Positions 32,622 to 42,355 are shown, counted from the first letter of the stretch. The stretch is 64,000 nucleotides of DNA from Chitinophaga sp. YR573 (GCF_900110995.1 NZ_FOJF01000001.1:2435199-2499198); one strand, 5' to 3'. The notes: a model not told the origin generated them from the sequence alone. A program made the numbers and translations.

Positions 32622-33293
32622 ATGGTTCGTACCCTGTTCACAATATGCCTGCTGCTTGCCGGTTTTACGTCTGGATACTCCCAGAAGGGGTTATACAACC
32701 CTTCGCAGGAATGGCCCGTAAAGATCAGCGATGGCTGGTTCACCTCTAAAACCATCTCCTACGGGCCATACAACACCTCCTCCCGTAAGAACGGTATTTC
32801 AGATGCTGCAAGTATCAGTTTCATCAAAGACCCGCAGAACCCTTTTAACTTCATCATAACCGGGCAGGACGAAAGTATCCTGATACAGGAACTCAGGGCC
32901 CTGCACATTGCCTTCTCAAGCCGGTCTTTGCCCTCTTTTCTGGACAATATGCCCCCAACGGCCCCTTACACCTACGTACAGATCAACGGGACCAAAAACG
33001 AGCCTTTAAAACGCTGGGAATTTATTCTCAAAGAAGCGACCTACCTGGAGCTAAACGACAATAAACCGGCAGGTATACTGCGCTCAGATAAGGACGAGAT
33101 CCGTATAACGGCTCATAATAACTTCGGAACAAAGAATTCCTACGAGAATATCTGTTATGAATTTCACTACCGCCGCAAGGATATAGCGGCAGTAATGCCG
33201 GGAGAAAAACCCCGTGTATGGATGAGTGCGGACATCCCCGCAGAATTACAGCCAGTCATAGCCGCGGCTATCGGAGCCTTACTACTTAGATAA
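32622..33293 (+). CDS. Secreted protein of unknown function
   Basis: Not recognised. 223 residues. The start at 32622 gives a clean signal peptide (MVRTLFTICLLLAGFTSGYS, then QKGLYNPS); upstream in-frame codons run through the hairpin element and are excluded. The mature part is mixed beta/alpha (WPVKISDGWFTSKTISYGPY, FNFIITGQDESILIQELRAL, WEFILKEATYLELND, ICYEFHYRRKDI) with no Cys pair or catalytic motif that I can name. The last codons overlap the convergent dehydrogenase gene by 12 bases. Confidence 0.75.
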   Translation: MVRTLFTICLLLAGFTSGYSQKGLYNPSQEWPVKISDGWFTSKTISYGPYNTSSRKNGISDAASISFIKDPQNPFNFIITGQDESILIQELRALHIAFSSRSLPSFLDNMPPTAPYTYVQINGTKNEPLKRWEFILKEATYLELNDNKPAGILRSDKDEIRITAHNNFGTKNSYENICYEFHYRRKDIAAVMPGEKPRVWMSADIPAELQPVIAAAIGALLLR

Positions 33294-34268
33294 GATCATG
33301 TACTCTTTGAATGCGCCACACATCCTGGCAATCGTTGTCTTTAACGGTGTAAATGCAAATCCGGGTAATGCCGCCTGGATCTTACTGTTGTCATAATATA
33401 CTTTCATCTGAGCGGTACGCGCAGTCTCTTTCGTTAGCAGTGCTTTCTTTCCGGTCAGTTTTGCCTTAAGACCCTCAACACGCCACACAATCTCCGCCAG
33501 CCATGGTTTCACCGCTATATGAGGCGGTTTCTTACCAAGCCTTGTAGCCATTTCAGTAAACAGCTCACGATAACCCATATTCTCCGCAGACAAAATGAAC
33601 CGCTGCCCTTTGATATCACTTTCCATCAGGCGTATCATCACATCTGCCACATCTTTCACATCGGTAAAACCAGTCACCCCATCTGTATAAAAAGGAAATT
33701 CATTCCAGGCATTCCGTACAAGCATACTGGAAGGATCATCAAAGAACCCGCTTCCCAGTATGATAGAAGGATTCACAATTGCAGTGGCAAGGCCTTCCGC
33801 ATTTGCTCTCCACACTTCCATCTCCGCCAAATATTTACTTACCGCATACTGCGAATTGTTCTTACTTTCCTGCCATTCATTCTCCTCATTTATCACACCA
33901 TTTGCCTTTGCACGGCCCAGCGCAGCCACAGAACTCACATGTACCAGCTTTTTCACACCTGCATCTATAGCCAGGTTCACCACATTAGCGGTACCTTCCA
34001 CATTCACCTTCATCATCTCTTTATGATTTTTGGGATGGAAAGAAACAACTGCTGCGCAGTGATATACCTTATCCACTCCTTCCATCACGTCTTCCAGCGT
34101 ACATACATCCAGTATATCGCCCTTTACCCACTCTATCTTATTCTGTGTATCCGTTAACAAATCAGGGATCTTTGTACGATACAATGCCCGTACCGGCTCC
34201 CCGACATCCACCAGTTTCCTCAATAAATTACTCCCTAAAAAACCTGTTCCTCCCGTAACTAAAATCAT
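33282..34268 (-). CDS. NAD-dependent epimerase/dehydratase (extended SDR)
   Basis: Opens with MILVTGGTGFLGSNLLRKL (nucleotide-binding GxxGxxG), then VYHCAAVVSFHPKN, VHVSSVAALG and the catalytic Tyr/Lys in YAVSKYLAEMEV. Layout and length (328 residues) resemble the dihydroflavonol-4-reductase-like subgroup used for sugar, sterol or polyketide-type substrates. The substrate is unknown. It has its own promoter element at 34297. Confidence 0.87.
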   Translation of the reverse strand: MILVTGGTGFLGSNLLRKLVDVGEPVRALYRTKIPDLLTDTQNKIEWVKGDILDVCTLEDVMEGVDKVYHCAAVVSFHPKNHKEMMKVNVEGTANVVNLAIDAGVKKLVHVSSVAALGRAKANGVINEENEWQESKNNSQYAVSKYLAEMEVWRANAEGLATAIVNPSIILGSGFFDDPSSMLVRNAWNEFPFYTDGVTGFTDVKDVADVMIRLMESDIKGQRFILSAENMGYRELFTEMATRLGKKPPHIAVKPWLAEIVWRVEGLKAKLTGKKALLTKETARTAQMKVYYDNSKIQAALPGFAFTPLKTTIARMCGAFKEYMILSK

Positions 34269-34296
34269 GTACTAAGTCCCGTTTTATACAAGAATC

Positions 34297-34304
34297 CAAA
34301 GATA
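34297..34304 (-). promoter_or_regulatory. -7 promoter element TATCTTTG for the epimerase/dehydratase
   Basis: Perfect TAnnTTTG on the minus strand, 28 bases before the ATG at 34268. Confidence 0.58.
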
Positions 34305-34330
34305 ACAATGTGCAGCTGAAATGATATACC

Positions 34331-35179
34331 TCAGCCGTAATTATAAAATCCTTTCCCGCTTTTCTTTCCTAATGCACCTTGCTGCACCCTTTCTATCTGC
34401 AATTTATTAGGTGCAAATCTTGGTGCTTTTTCAAACGCATCATACAGCGATTGCGTCACTGCCAGGTTCACATCATTTCCTATAAGATCCATAAGGGCAA
34501 AGGGTCCCATGCGAAAGCCCGCACTCTCCAGCAACCTGTCTGCTGCTTTAAAATCAACGATACCCTCAGCAGCAATCTCCATGGCCTCCAGGTAATAATG
34601 CCGGGCTACCCGGTTCACAATAAATCCCGGTGTATCCTTCACATGTACCGGTGTTTTTCCCAGTTTCAGCGATAAATCATACAACAAATCCACTACAGCC
34701 TGTGATGTTTGCTGCCCCTGTACAATCTCTACCAGCTTCATAACCGGTGCGGGGTTAAAGAAATGCATACCTGCTACCCTGGATGGATTCACCACCTCAG
34801 ATGCGATGGCTGATACAGCCAGCGATGACGTATTTGTAGCGAATATCGCGGAATGATCATTAATAGCTGCCAGCTGATTGAACAACCCGGTTTTAGCGGA
34901 TAATTTCTCCACAATAGCTTCTATTACGAGGTCTGCGACACACTCATTCACATCATTCGTAAACCGTATCTGTGATAAAATAACAGCTTTCTGCTCCGCT
35001 GCCAGTTTCCCTTTAGAAACAGCTGTATCCAGCTGCCGGGATATCTGTTGCTGTGCATTATCCAGCACCGCCTGTTGCAGATCAAACAGTACCGTGCGGT
35101 AACCGGCTGTAGCGGCTACCTGTGCTATACCGGCTCCCATGGTTCCGGCTCCGCAAACAGCAATTGTATGTATTCCCAT
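34331..35179 (-). CDS. 3-hydroxyacyl-CoA dehydrogenase (3-hydroxybutyryl-CoA type)
   Basis: NAD-dependent oxidation of 3-hydroxyacyl-CoA. The start at 35179 gives MGIHTIAVCGAGTMGAGIAQ with the Rossmann glycines; the longer reading frame adds a meaningless leader. HFFNPAPVMKLVEIVQG carries the catalytic His, and KDTPGFIVNRVARHYYLEAM is the C-terminal domain signature. At 282 residues it is the stand-alone form, not the FadB fusion. It is downstream of pheS by 79 bases, with a weak hairpin in the gap. Confidence 0.92.
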   Translation of the reverse strand: MGIHTIAVCGAGTMGAGIAQVAATAGYRTVLFDLQQAVLDNAQQQISRQLDTAVSKGKLAAEQKAVILSQIRFTNDVNECVADLVIEAIVEKLSAKTGLFNQLAAINDHSAIFATNTSSLAVSAIASEVVNPSRVAGMHFFNPAPVMKLVEIVQGQQTSQAVVDLLYDLSLKLGKTPVHVKDTPGFIVNRVARHYYLEAMEIAAEGIVDFKAADRLLESAGFRMGPFALMDLIGNDVNLAVTQSLYDAFEKAPRFAPNKLQIERVQQGALGKKSGKGFYNYG

Positions 35180-35200
35180 AATGCTTATAAAATAGCAAAA

Positions 35201-35238
35201 GGAGAAAGACGCTGATATAAACCCCTTCGCCCTTCTCC
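35201..35238 (-). terminator. Possible weak terminator between pheS and the dehydrogenase
   Basis: Six-base stem GGAGAA/TTCTCC with a long loop, followed on the minus strand by TTTTGC. It could separate pheS from the next gene, but the stem is short. Confidence 0.3.
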
Positions 35239-35258
35239 TATTCCTTGTAAAAATATGT

Positions 35259-36287
35259 TTAGATCGCCCCTTCAAACTGCTCCAGGAACCTTGTATCGTT
35301 CTCAGAAAACAGGCGAAGGTCTTTAATCTGGTATTTCAACATTGTAATACGTTCTATACCCATACCGAATGCAAAACCGGTATATTTCTCAGGATCAATA
35401 CCACAATTCTCCAGCACTTTCGGATGCACCATACCACAACCCAGGATCTCTACCCAACCGGTATGTTTACATACATTACATCCTTTACCACCGCAGATAA
35501 TACAGGTAATATCCATTTCGGCACTAGGCTCTGTAAAAGGGAAATACGAAGGACGGAAACGGATACTGATATCCTCTCCGAACAACTCTTTAACAAAGTG
35601 GTAAAGCGTTTGTTTCAGATCCGCAAAAGAAACGTTTTCGTCTATGTACAACCCTTCTACCTGATGGAAGAAGCAATGTGCACGGGCAGAGATCGTTTCG
35701 TTACGATATACACGGCCTGGGCAGATAATGCGGATAGGCAACTTACCCAGCTCCATAGTCCTTACCTGTACGGAAGAGGTATGTGTGCGTAATAACCAGT
35801 CGGGGTTCTGACTGATGTAAAAAGTATCCTGCATATCACGTGCCGGGTGATTCTCCGGCAGGTTCAATGCGGTAAAGTTATGCCAGTCATCTTCTATTTC
35901 AGGCCCTTCTGCAATAGCAAATCCCAGGCGCTCAAATATGCTGATGATGTTATTTCTTACAATGCTGATCGGGTGACGGGTACCCAGGCGGTGAGGTTCT
36001 GCCGGTAAGGTAAAGTCCGTATCTGCGGTAGTACTGCCCGCATCGTCTTTCAGATTTTCAAACTGCGCATATCTTTCTTCTGCCAGCTGTTTAAAGCTGT
36101 TCAGCACCTGTCCGAATTCTTTCTTACGATCGTTCGGCACCTGTTTCATTTCCCCGAACATCGCCTTCACAATTCCCTTGGTTCCGAGGAATTTGATACG
36201 GTATGTTTCAAGATCCGCCGCAGTGGCTGGTTCAAATGCCAGTATTTCCTGTTTGTATGCAGCTATTTGCTGTTCTATCTGCTCCAT
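35259..36287 (-). CDS. pheS: Phenylalanyl-tRNA synthetase alpha subunit
   Basis: Class II synthetase catalytic chain. The start ATG at 36287 gives MEQIEQQIAAYKQEI; the N-terminal coiled coil is followed by HPxxxMQDTFY-type motif 1/2 (ENHPARDMQDTFYI, RTHTSSVQVRTME, GRVYRNETISARAHCFFHQV) and motif 3 (GFAFGMGIERITML). A Cys-rich insert (CIICGGKGCNVCKHTGW, four Cys) may bind zinc. 342 residues. The beta subunit is not in the window. It starts 15 bases after the upstream regulator, yet has its own TATCTTTG element. Confidence 0.95.
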   Translation of the reverse strand: MEQIEQQIAAYKQEILAFEPATAADLETYRIKFLGTKGIVKAMFGEMKQVPNDRKKEFGQVLNSFKQLAEERYAQFENLKDDAGSTTADTDFTLPAEPHRLGTRHPISIVRNNIISIFERLGFAIAEGPEIEDDWHNFTALNLPENHPARDMQDTFYISQNPDWLLRTHTSSVQVRTMELGKLPIRIICPGRVYRNETISARAHCFFHQVEGLYIDENVSFADLKQTLYHFVKELFGEDISIRFRPSYFPFTEPSAEMDITCIICGGKGCNVCKHTGWVEILGCGMVHPKVLENCGIDPEKYTGFAFGMGIERITMLKYQIKDLRLFSENDTRFLEQFEGAI

Positions 36288-36293
36288 AGGGAG

Positions 36294-36301
36294 CAAAGAT
36301 A
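36294..36301 (-). promoter_or_regulatory. -7 promoter element TATCTTTG for pheS
   Basis: Perfect TAnnTTTG, only six bases before the pheS ATG, in the 15-base gap after the regulator gene. If used, the pheS mRNA would be nearly leaderless. Confidence 0.45.
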
Positions 36302-36302
36302 A

Positions 36303-36989
36303 TTAAAAGATCAGCTTATAGCCAACCCCTCGTATGTTCACTATCTGTATCCTGGGATCTTCCTTCAGATAACGCCGTATTTTGGTGATAAATACGTCCA
36401 TGCTGCGAGCATTAAAAAAGCTGTCATCTCCCCACAAATCCAGCAGGATCGTCTTCCTTTCCATCACCTGGTTGCGGTTATCAGACAGGCGCCGCAGTAT
36501 TTCTGCTTCCCGGTGAGAGAGGAACTCGGTATTGTTATTCCTGGTAAGGGTCTGTTTCGTATAGTTAAACGTATACTGGCCAATCTGCACTACATCCGCA
36601 CCGGAATCCGCAGATCCCTGCTGTTCGTTGTACCGCATCAGCAACGATTTGATCCGCACAATCAGTTCATCCATGCTGAACGGCTTCTTCAGATAGTCAT
36701 TCCCTCCCAGTTCAAACCCTTTTACCACATCCGCTGTTTGTGATTTAGCGGTTAAAAAGATAATGGGGGTCAATTTATCCTCTTTACGGATCTCTGTAGT
36801 TACAGAAAACCCGTCCATATTAGGCATCATGATATCCAGGACCACCACATCAGGGTGATGTTCTTTATACAATCTCAGTCCTTCCTTCCCATCCTCCGCA
36901 TATAACATTTCAAATCCTCTCATCTCCAGGCTGTCTTTTACGATCTGGCCTAACTGTGTTTCATCTTCTATTAGTAATACTTTAGACAT
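36303..36989 (-). CDS. OmpR-family response regulator
   Basis: Receiver domain with VLLIEDE and phospho-acceptor D52 in VVVLDIMMPNMDG; switch Lys in YLKKPF. The winged-helix effector (about 130-228) has LSHREAEILRRLSD, ILLDLWGDDSFFNARSMDVF and INIRGVGYKLIF. It is preceded by its kinase at an 11-base gap. Divergent from a GLPGLI/receptor gene pair that may be its target. Confidence 0.93.
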   Translation of the reverse strand: MSKVLLIEDETQLGQIVKDSLEMRGFEMLYAEDGKEGLRLYKEHHPDVVVLDIMMPNMDGFSVTTEIRKEDKLTPIIFLTAKSQTADVVKGFELGGNDYLKKPFSMDELIVRIKSLLMRYNEQQGSADSGADVVQIGQYTFNYTKQTLTRNNNTEFLSHREAEILRRLSDNRNQVMERKTILLDLWGDDSFFNARSMDVFITKIRRYLKEDPRIQIVNIRGVGYKLIF

Positions 36990-37000
36990 AGCGCTGAATT

Positions 37001-38377
37001 TTAAAGCGGGAGATGGATAATAAATTCACTTCCTTTTTCCTGTTCACTGGTTACAGTAATCGTACCACCATGCAGCATGATGATCTTCTTCACATAACTC
37101 AGCCCCAGGCCAAACCCTTTCACATTATGCAGATTGCCCGTTGGTACACGGAAAAATGCATCAAAGATATTTTCCTGGTACATCTTGGGTATCCCTATTC
37201 CGTTATCCTTTACCCGGATAGTTAAGGTACCGTTTTCTATGGAACAACGGATACTTACAGCAGGATGTTCTCCCGAATATTTAATCGCATTATCCACCAG
37301 GTTACTGATAGCATTGGAGATATGCGTTTTGTCTACAAACACCTGCCTGTCCCCTAAAAGATTATCGTATCTGAACTGTACCGGCCTGTTTGTTTTCAGT
37401 TGATGATTGGTGATGATAGTATCTATCACATCATTCAGGTCCGTTTCTTCCCTGTAAATTTCTATCTCTTCATTCTCTTCCGAAGCAATATGCAGCACCT
37501 TTTCCACCAGGTCTGATAATCGCTGTAATTCCTGCTTGGAAATATCAAGATAGTTTTGTGTTTTCTTCTGGTCGTTCAGCGCATTGAAGTTCTGCATGGC
37601 CTCTACTGCCGCATATACCGTGGCAATAGGAGTCTTCAGCTCATGCGTCATGTTATTGATAAAGTCGTTCTTTATTTCAGACAACTTTTTCTGCTTTAAG
37701 ATCGTCCGCAACATGTAGATAAAACAGATGGTCACCAGCACCAGCAATAGTAAAGTACCTGCCAGTGTCCAGATCATCTTTGCCAGAATATATTGCAATG
37801 GCGATTTAAATACGGCCTGAACAAAGAGGTTACTGGCCGGATTAAACGGGATCTTGCTTGTTTTTAACGGGCTACGCCTGCGCAGGCTGTCCCGGAATCC
37901 GTCACGGGCCAGCCCGTTAAAGCTGATATGAAAAGTATCCAGCTCAAAGTCTGTTGTAATTTGCCTGTTATGCAGCTCCGAACTATATACAGAATCCAGC
38001 TTTACCAGCTTGATACTATCTCCGTATTCGTTATTCAGCAGGATGAAATCAGAGATCTGCCGGGCAAGCGTATCCGCAAACTTCCTGTTCGGCCCTTCTC
38101 CATTCCGTGTACTCGTATCTGTTAAATGGTGCCAGTCTTCTCCCGGGGGTGGCATATCATGCAGGGAATCACGTTCGCGGCCATAGCGTCTGAAATACCG
38201 GCGCACATCAGCAAACTGCTTGTTAAAAATAGCTGTTCGCAATGACTCATTTATATCTTTTCCAAACTGGTCCAGCTGAATATGATAGGAGTTATATAAC
38301 CAGTAACCCTGGAAGAGGTATATGCTGAGTATGCATACACACATTAATATCAGTATGTTGCGGATTCGTTGACGCAT
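37001..38377 (-). CDS. Sensor histidine kinase
   Basis: 458 residues: helix 1 (about 7-27), a large periplasmic domain (about 28-198) rich in charged residues, helix 2 (about 203-223), HisKA with NNMTHELKTPIAT (H245), and a complete HATPase domain (NLVDNAIKYS, DNGIGIP, GFGLGLSYVKKI). No HAMP is evident. TAGCTTTG lies 28 bases upstream. The large periplasmic domain fits an envelope signal, and the neighbouring GLPGLI and beta-barrel genes make an envelope-stress role plausible. Confidence 0.93.
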   Translation of the reverse strand: MRQRIRNILILMCVCILSIYLFQGYWLYNSYHIQLDQFGKDINESLRTAIFNKQFADVRRYFRRYGRERDSLHDMPPPGEDWHHLTDTSTRNGEGPNRKFADTLARQISDFILLNNEYGDSIKLVKLDSVYSSELHNRQITTDFELDTFHISFNGLARDGFRDSLRRRSPLKTSKIPFNPASNLFVQAVFKSPLQYILAKMIWTLAGTLLLLVLVTICFIYMLRTILKQKKLSEIKNDFINNMTHELKTPIATVYAAVEAMQNFNALNDQKKTQNYLDISKQELQRLSDLVEKVLHIASEENEEIEIYREETDLNDVIDTIITNHQLKTNRPVQFRYDNLLGDRQVFVDKTHISNAISNLVDNAIKYSGEHPAVSIRCSIENGTLTIRVKDNGIGIPKMYQENIFDAFFRVPTGNLHNVKGFGLGLSYVKKIIMLHGGTITVTSEQEKGSEFIIHLPL

Positions 38378-38405
38378 TTGTTAGCTCTGTTAACTTGTAA
38401 TCACA

Positions 38406-38413
38406 CAAAGCTA
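38406..38413 (-). promoter_or_regulatory. -7 promoter element TAGCTTTG for kinase/regulator operon
   Basis: Perfect TAnnTTTG on the minus strand, 28 bases ahead of the kinase ATG, in the divergent gap facing the GLPGLI gene. Confidence 0.6.
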
Positions 38414-38529
38414 TCGGTTTCCGGGCTTACACGCAGCATACCCTTAACAGTAATTAACAGTAAATAATGCTATTTAACCATCTAATGCCTTGCGATTAGT
38501 GACTTTTGTATCAGAAAAAACATAAACAC

Positions 38530-39330
38530 ATGAACCATTTCTCAAAGACGCTCCTTAGTGCAGCCCTGGTAGCCTTCTCAGGTATCACAGCTATGGCACA
38601 GGACAAAAACGCAGGTGTTATAGATTATGAGGTAAGTGCAAAAATGGGCCCCCGCGGCGGTAATACAGACGGTGGAGACGCAGAAGAACAAGTAATTACT
38701 TTCTCACAGCATTTCTTCTTTACAGCAGGTAAAGGTAAACTGGCTACGGAACGCCCGGACATGGGCGGTCGTAATGGACAGGCTCCTCCACAAGGTCCTC
38801 CTCCGGGTGATAACGGTGGCGGTGGTCAGGGTCGCGGACCAGGCCGTGGCATGCGCGGTGGTTTTGGTGGTGGCTTTGGTGGCGGTCCTGTATATGTAGA
38901 CCTTAGCGGTAAAAAGTATATCCAGGTTGTCACAAAAGCAGACGACAGTACTAAATCCTTCTACACAGAAGAAGACTTTGCAGCGCCAAAAGATGTAAAG
39001 CTGACTGATAAAACTAAAAAAGTAGCCGGCTACAACTGCAAAAAAGCAACCGTTACCTTACGTGATGAAACATACACCGTATGGTACACACAGGAACTGC
39101 CTTTCAGCTACAGTCCAATCAACGGATTGTTACCGGAAGCCAATGGCGTAGTATTATCCGCAGAAAGCGACAGACGCTCTTTCTCTGCTAAAAAAGTAGA
39201 CCTGAAACCTGTAGCTGTTACAGAAACAGCGATCCCTGCTAATGCAGAAAAAATCTCTCAGGATCAGTTTCGTGATATGCGTCGTGAACAGATGCAGAAG
39301 TTCCGTGACCGTCAAAACAACAGGAATTAA
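38530..39330 (+). CDS. GLPGLI-family exported protein
   Basis: 266 residues. The start ATG at 38530 gives MNHFSKTLLSAALVAFSGIT with cleavage near AMAQD; the ATG at 38506 adds an unlikely leader. The family pattern is seen in AGVIDYEVSAKM, KKVAGYNCKKATVTL, YTVWYTQELPFSYSPINGLLP and GVVLSA. A Gly/Pro/Arg-rich low-complexity insert (about 80-125) interrupts the domain. GLPGLI proteins are exported and of unknown role, often next to TonB-type receptors. The next gene is such a barrel, 40 bases away. Confidence 0.85.
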   Translation: MNHFSKTLLSAALVAFSGITAMAQDKNAGVIDYEVSAKMGPRGGNTDGGDAEEQVITFSQHFFFTAGKGKLATERPDMGGRNGQAPPQGPPPGDNGGGGQGRGPGRGMRGGFGGGFGGGPVYVDLSGKKYIQVVTKADDSTKSFYTEEDFAAPKDVKLTDKTKKVAGYNCKKATVTLRDETYTVWYTQELPFSYSPINGLLPEANGVVLSAESDRRSFSAKKVDLKPVAVTETAIPANAEKISQDQFRDMRREQMQKFRDRQNNRN

Positions 39331-39370
39331 TTAACCGTAAATTCGCATTCCCGCTATTAATTCCTTTTAC

Positions 39371-42274
39371 ATGAAAAGAATAACCCTTATAACTGCATTT
39401 CTGTTCCTGTTCGTGCTGATAACAAAAGCACAGCAGGGACAGATCAAAGGGCTACTTACCGACTCAACTGCGACCAATCCCTTAGCGGATGCAACGGTCG
39501 CTTTATTGTATGGTAGCGACTCTTCTCTTGCCGCCACCGTATTTACAGATAAAAAAGGGGCTTTTTCAATACCCGGTGTTGCCATGGGTAATTATCGCGT
39601 GTATATTACCTATCTGGGTTATAAACCCATCTTCAAAAGTATAACGGTCTCTCCTGCCAAACCGGTTGTAGACATGGGAAATGTTCAGCTGAAAGGAAAA
39701 GGAATTACATTAAATGAAGTGGAAATTGTGCAGGAAGTTCCTCCGGTTGTAGTGAAAATAGATACCCTGGAGTTTAATGCCGGCTCCTTTAAAACAAGGG
39801 AGAATGCAGTAGTGGAAGATCTGCTGAAAAAACTACCAGGCGTAACGATAGATAAAGATGGCGTCATCACTGCACAGGGGGAAACAGTAAAAAGAGTATT
39901 GGTAGATGGTAAACCTTTCTTTGGAGATGATCCCAAACTGGCTACCAAAAACCTGCCTGCAGATATCATCGATAAAATACAGTTGATAGACCGTAAGTCT
40001 GATCAGGCACAGTTTACCGGCATAGACGATGGCAACACGGAAAAAGCAATAAATATCACCATCAAAAAAGACAAGAAACATGGTGTGTTTGGAAGAGCTT
40101 CTGCCGGTTATGGAAATGATGAACGTTATGCCGTTAACGGAAGCCTCAACAGCTTCCGCGAAAACAGTCAGCTTTCCTTTTTAGGTAGTGGGAATAACAT
40201 CAATAACCTTGGTTATACCCAACAGGATGTTTTCAACTTCAGCAGCAACAACTCCGGTGGTGGAAATGGAGGAGGAAGCGGCCGCAGTGGGGGCGGAGGT
40301 CGTGGTGCGTCAAGTAGTACCATCAACAGTCTTGGTGGTAATAACAGTACAGGGATCACACGTAACTGGAATGCGGGTTTGAATTATAACCAGGACTTTG
40401 GCACTAAATTAAAAGTAAATGGTAGCTACCTGGTGAGCGATACCCGTGTACAGAACCAAACGATTAGCGCCAAACAAACGTTCTTAGGCGATTCAACTTA
40501 TTACTACGATCAGAATTCAGGCTCTGTCGCTAATACCACCAACAACCGCATTAACATGCGTATGGAGTATCAGATAGACTCTTTACACTCCCTGGTTATC
40601 ACACCTGTTTTCACTTATACAGACGGGACTAACTATTCCGGAAATGATTATCAGTCGCTGGATATCAATAAAGTAAAAACGATTGAAGGATCTTCCATTA
40701 ACAGGAGTGGCGCCAGCTCTCCCAATTTCTCAACAACCGCGTTGTTCAGAAAAAAATTCAATAAAGTTGGTCGCACCGTCAGCGCTAATTTCAGCTTTGG
40801 TTATAACACCACTACCCGGCAGAATTATTATAAAACATCTGATACCCACGTGGGTACAGATAGCACCGCAGATTTTATAACCGGGTACGACAGGTTAACA
40901 AATGCTGACAATTTAGGTAGAAATCTGGGCGTGAGTTTAACATACACAGAACCCATCAGCAAAACACGTTTTCTTGAACTGACATACGCCTGGAATCATA
41001 ATTTCAGCTCATCAAATAATCTTACTTATGACCTCAACAGTGTATCTGATAAATACGATAAACTGAATGATAGTTTGAGTAATATTTTTGAGAATGTTTT
41101 TCAGACACAACAGGCTGGTATCAACATCCACACACAAAAGTTCAAGTACGATTATACCGTAGGGGTAAACGTACAATTCAGTAACTTAGATAACACCAAT
41201 GTAAGCAGATCTACACACATCACTCAGCATACTGTAAACTATTATCCATCTGCATCATTCAACTATAACTTTGAACAGGGCAGACGTTTCCGTATACGCT
41301 ATTCCGGTAGTACTACACAACCAACGGTACAGCAGTTACAACCATTACCAGACCTTACAAGTTCGCTATACGTACAACAGGGAAACCCTGATCTGAAGCC
41401 AACTTTCACACATAGTTTTAATGTAGGGTATAATGCTTTTAACAGGAGTACTTTCCGTGGTTTCTTTGCAAATATCAGAAGCAGTTTTTCTGAAAACAAA
41501 ATCGTAAATGCAAACCGTACAGATACTTCCGGTAAACAGTATACGAAACCAATGAATGCAAATGGTGCATATAATATTGATGGGTTTATGGTAAACACTA
41601 TTCCGGTTAATAAAAAGAATAACAGCACTATAAACTTTAATACTTCCCTGAGTTATGGCCGGGATGTGAGCTTCAGTACAACCGGTACAGACTTTAGTTC
41701 TGCTGTTAAAACTTTTAATAAAACCTATAGTATTACACAGGGTCTCAGTTTCAACTATTTTTATAAAGAACTCTTTGATGTATCTACTACCGCCAGTGCA
41801 CAGTACAGCGCGGCGAGATACGATATCCAGCCTACTGCAAACACCAATTATTTCAACTATTCGTTTATGGTTGATTTTAACGTAAATCTTCCTGCTGGTT
41901 TTATTATTGGCAGTGATCTTACGTACACATTGAATGCAGGAAGGGCTGCAGGATACAACGTAGATGTAACCATGCTCAATGCCTTCATTTCAAAAAGTGT
42001 ATTTAAGCAGAAACAGGGGTTGATAAAATTATACGGATACGATATTCTGAAGCGCAATGTGAGTATCAGTCGCAGCACCGGAGAAAACTATATTCAGGAT
42101 ACAAACAACATGGTATTGCAACAGTACTTTATGCTGAGCTTTACTTACTTTCTGAAAAAATTTGGCTCCGGTGGCAATAATAATCAACGCCGGGAAGGTC
42201 CTCCTGGAATGCGCGGATTCCCAGGTATGAGAGGTGGCGGATTCCCAGGTGGTGGTATGCCGCCAAGAGGGTAA
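39371..42274 (+). CDS. Outer-membrane beta-barrel receptor-like protein (TonB-type)
   Basis: 967 residues with a signal peptide (MKRITLITAFLFLFVLITKA). A carboxypeptidase-regulatory-like domain follows (about 24-110: GQIKGLLTDSTATNPLADAT, GNYRVYITYLGYKP), then a plug-like part (about 125-230: VVEDLLKKLPGVTIDKDGVI, VKRVLVDGKPFFGDDPK) and a long beta-barrel. Two Gly-rich stretches stand out: about 290-310 (NNSGGGNGGGSG) and the C-terminal MRGFPGMRGGGFPGGGMPPRG-type tail, instead of the usual aromatic end. Ligand unknown. Probably cotranscribed with the GLPGLI gene and controlled by the divergent two-component pair. Confidence 0.87.
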   Translation: MKRITLITAFLFLFVLITKAQQGQIKGLLTDSTATNPLADATVALLYGSDSSLAATVFTDKKGAFSIPGVAMGNYRVYITYLGYKPIFKSITVSPAKPVVDMGNVQLKGKGITLNEVEIVQEVPPVVVKIDTLEFNAGSFKTRENAVVEDLLKKLPGVTIDKDGVITAQGETVKRVLVDGKPFFGDDPKLATKNLPADIIDKIQLIDRKSDQAQFTGIDDGNTEKAINITIKKDKKHGVFGRASAGYGNDERYAVNGSLNSFRENSQLSFLGSGNNINNLGYTQQDVFNFSSNNSGGGNGGGSGRSGGGGRGASSSTINSLGGNNSTGITRNWNAGLNYNQDFGTKLKVNGSYLVSDTRVQNQTISAKQTFLGDSTYYYDQNSGSVANTTNNRINMRMEYQIDSLHSLVITPVFTYTDGTNYSGNDYQSLDINKVKTIEGSSINRSGASSPNFSTTALFRKKFNKVGRTVSANFSFGYNTTTRQNYYKTSDTHVGTDSTADFITGYDRLTNADNLGRNLGVSLTYTEPISKTRFLELTYAWNHNFSSSNNLTYDLNSVSDKYDKLNDSLSNIFENVFQTQQAGINIHTQKFKYDYTVGVNVQFSNLDNTNVSRSTHITQHTVNYYPSASFNYNFEQGRRFRIRYSGSTTQPTVQQLQPLPDLTSSLYVQQGNPDLKPTFTHSFNVGYNAFNRSTFRGFFANIRSSFSENKIVNANRTDTSGKQYTKPMNANGAYNIDGFMVNTIPVNKKNNSTINFNTSLSYGRDVSFSTTGTDFSSAVKTFNKTYSITQGLSFNYFYKELFDVSTTASAQYSAARYDIQPTANTNYFNYSFMVDFNVNLPAGFIIGSDLTYTLNAGRAAGYNVDVTMLNAFISKSVFKQKQGLIKLYGYDILKRNVSISRSTGENYIQDTNNMVLQQYFMLSFTYFLKKFGSGGNNNQRREGPPGMRGFPGMRGGGFPGGGMPPRG

Positions 42275-42314
42275 TAACTTCTGGTCTTTCTCCACATAAA
42301 AGAACCCAACAAAA

Positions 42315-42346
42315 AAGGGGCTGTATCAGATTTGATACAGCCCCTT
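42315..42346 (+). terminator. Rho-independent terminator after receptor gene
   Basis: Fourteen-base perfect stem (42315-42328 with 42333-42346, AAGGGGCTGTATCA) with loop GATT, A-run before and TCTGTTTC after. Confidence 0.85.
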
Positions 42347-42355
42347 CTGTTTCTG

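Noticed and set aside
33519..34157. 212-codon open frame opposite the epimerase/dehydratase
   Set aside because: Shadow of the real gene: His/Ile-rich low-quality translation with no motif.
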